DNA of 64,000 nucleotides, from assembly GCF_018613415.1 (NCBI RefSeq), contig NZ_JAGGQG010000002.1, forward strand, positions 124,001 to 188,000. Reading direction: 5' to 3'. How positions within the stretch are numbered: the first letter of the stretch is position 1; each line of letters starts with the position of its first letter. Under the pieces are notes generated by a model. That model saw only the letters and a program-made list of their open reading frames with translations, did no database searches and was not told the origin of the DNA. Shown one piece after another: positions 62,914-64,000 of this stretch. Both the position numbers and the translations under genes were made by a program. Source of the DNA: Bacillus sp. ISL-18. GTDB lineage: Bacteria > Bacillota > Bacilli > Bacillales > Cytobacillaceae.

Positions 62914-63930
62914 ATGGAAAAAACCATTATTAAAGATAAATTAAATAGACCCTTGCATGACCTAAGAATTTCGGTAATAGATCGTTGCAACTTTCGTTGT
63001 CAGTACTGTATGCCTGCGGAGAAATTTGGCCCTGATTTTGAATTTCTCCCGAGAAGTGCCTTATTAACCTACGAGGAAATTGAACGGCTAGGAAGGATTT
63101 TTGTTGGATTAGGTGTTGAGAAAATACGGCTAACTGGTGGTGAACCGTTGCTTCGAAAGGATCTTCCCCTTCTTGTAGAGAAGCTTTCAGTGATTGAGGG
63201 GCTTAGTGATATCGGTTTAACAACAAATGGGGTGCTGCTTCCAAAATTGGCAAAGAACTTAAAAGAAGCCGGTCTAAAAAGAGTAAATGTCAGCCTTGAT
63301 ACATTAAACGATGAATTGTTTGGTCAAATTAATGGAAGAGGTGTAAGTACTGCCCCTGTTTTGGAGGGGATTGAGGCTGCCAAGCAGGCTGGTCTTGGGG
63401 TTAAGATCAATATGGTCGTCAAAAAGGGGCTAAATGATACTGAGATTATTCCTATGGCGGAATATTGTAAAGAACATGACCTCGAATTACGCTATATTGA
63501 ATTTATGGACGTGGGTTCAACAAATGGCTGGAAAATGGATGACGTGGTAACCAAGAAGGAAATTTACCATTTGCTCAAGGAACATTTCGAACTCGAACCC
63601 GTTGGTCCTGCATACTTTGGTGAAGTAGCCAAGCTCTATAAATATAAAGACAAAGATGTTAATGTTGGTTTTATTACGTCTGTTTCAGAGTCATTCTGTT
63701 CCAGCTGTACCCGGTCAAGACTGTCTGCAAATGGACAAATATTTACTTGTTTGTTTAATGGAAACGGTCATGATATTCGCAATTTCATGAGAAATGGAGC
63801 AACGGATGAGCAAATAACCGAGCGGATTACGGCGATATGGAATGGCCGGGATGATCGATATTCTGATGAAAGAACAGCGGAAACCCATAAAAATCGTAAA
63901 AAAATTGAAATGTCCTATATTGGCGGATGA
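62914..63930 (+). CDS. moaA: GTP 3',8-cyclase MoaA (molybdenum cofactor biosynthesis)
   Basis: A 338-aa radical SAM enzyme: N-terminal cluster motif [19 protein letters not shown], the C-terminal cluster [18 protein letters not shown] (CX2CX13C), and the obligatory Gly-Gly end (SYIGG). It performs the first step of molybdopterin/tungstopterin synthesis. Oxygen-sensitive; its place next to fnr fits anaerobic use. Likely supplies the AOR cofactor and any nitrate reductase beyond the window. Confidence 0.96.
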   Translation: MEKTIIKDKLNRPLHDLRISVIDRCNFRCQYCMPAEKFGPDFEFLPRSALLTYEEIERLGRIFVGLGVEKIRLTGGEPLLRKDLPLLVEKLSVIEGLSDIGLTTNGVLLPKLAKNLKEAGLKRVNVSLDTLNDELFGQINGRGVSTAPVLEGIEAAKQAGLGVKINMVVKKGLNDTEIIPMAEYCKEHDLELRYIEFMDVGSTNGWKMDDVVTKKEIYHLLKEHFELEPVGPAYFGEVAKLYKYKDKDVNVGFITSVSESFCSSCTRSRLSANGQIFTCLFNGNGHDIRNFMRNGATDEQITERITAIWNGRDDRYSDERTAETHKNRKKIEMSYIGG

Positions 63931-63959
63931 CTCTCTTTTTAAAAGAGGGTTATTTTTTT
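63931..63959 (+). terminator. Terminator of moaA
   Basis: CTCTTTT/AAAAGAG stem then TTATTTTTTTA. Confidence 0.7.
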
Positions 63960-63960
63960 A

Positions 63961-63991
63961 CAAAAAAAACAACCCGCTGTGTAAGCGGGTT
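63961..63991 (-). terminator. Terminator of a minus-strand gene beyond the right edge
   Basis: AACCCGCT/AGCGGGTT with a run of eight T on the minus exit; it implies a convergent gene just outside the window. Confidence 0.8.
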
Positions 63992-64000
63992 GACCTTCAA

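Noticed and set aside
1..64000. CRISPR array, prophage, insertion sequence, tRNA or rRNA
   Set aside because: No regular spaced repeats, integrase/transposase frames, or recognisable cloverleaf or rRNA segments were found on either strand.

Overview
The window reads as chromosomal DNA of a spore-forming member of the Bacillaceae: low GC, long runs of genes in the Bacillus subtilis order, GerP spore-coat and YjcZ-type sporulation genes, ComK, Hpr/ScoC and the Bacillus type of Fnr. My guess is a Neobacillus-like species rather than B. subtilis itself, because several blocks are inserted into or missing from the subtilis order. I see no rRNA, tRNA, CRISPR array, phage or insertion sequence.

Layout. 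1-10.6 kb: hemZ (cut by the left edge), yhaR, yhzD, the yhaQP ABC exporter, the yhaO-sbcE-yhaM DNA-end-processing block and yhaL. 10.7-18.9 kb: prsA, two tandem YjcZ-like mini-genes, yhaI, hpr, yhaH, the TRAP-controlled trpP, hit, an unusual 640-bp non-coding stretch with three degenerate repeats, and ecsABC. 18.9-31.1 kb: metabolism, with yhaA, a PAP2 phosphatase, yhfA, hmoB, hemE-hemH (no hemY), yhfI, lplJ, the FadR-controlled lcfB with an enoyl-CoA hydratase, and yhfN. 31.2-42.5 kb: yhzC, comK, yhjD-like, an LCP enzyme, yhjE-sipV and addBA. 42.5-45.2 kb: the gerP cluster on the minus strand, and yisL.

45.2-49 kb is an insertion between yisL and yisN. It holds a MoaD-like sulfur carrier, a second small protein also ending in Gly-Gly, a tungsten/molybdopterin aldehyde:ferredoxin oxidoreductase (AOR) and a MoeB/ThiF-type activating enzyme. 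49-60.4 kb: yisN, asnO, a secreted membrane-anchored GH13 protein that has lost all three catalytic acids, a short-chain dehydrogenase, yajQ (yitK), cvfB (yitL), yitS, yitT, two mini-genes, yitU, yitW and a YedF-like protein. Copies of a dispersed palindromic repeat flank cvfB. 60.4-64 kb: an anaerobiosis module with a radical SAM/SPASM gene behind a textbook Fnr site at -41.5, the fnr gene itself and moaA.

Taken together, AOR, MoaD-like, MoeB-like, MoaA, Fnr and oxygen-independent HemZ point to real anaerobic capacity. The finds I rate most worth pursuing are the catalytically dead GH13 protein, the AOR module with its second Gly-Gly protein, the Fnr-controlled radical SAM gene of unknown substrate, and the triplicated hit-ecsA intergenic element. 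All family assignments come from reading motifs and remembered homologues; no search was run.
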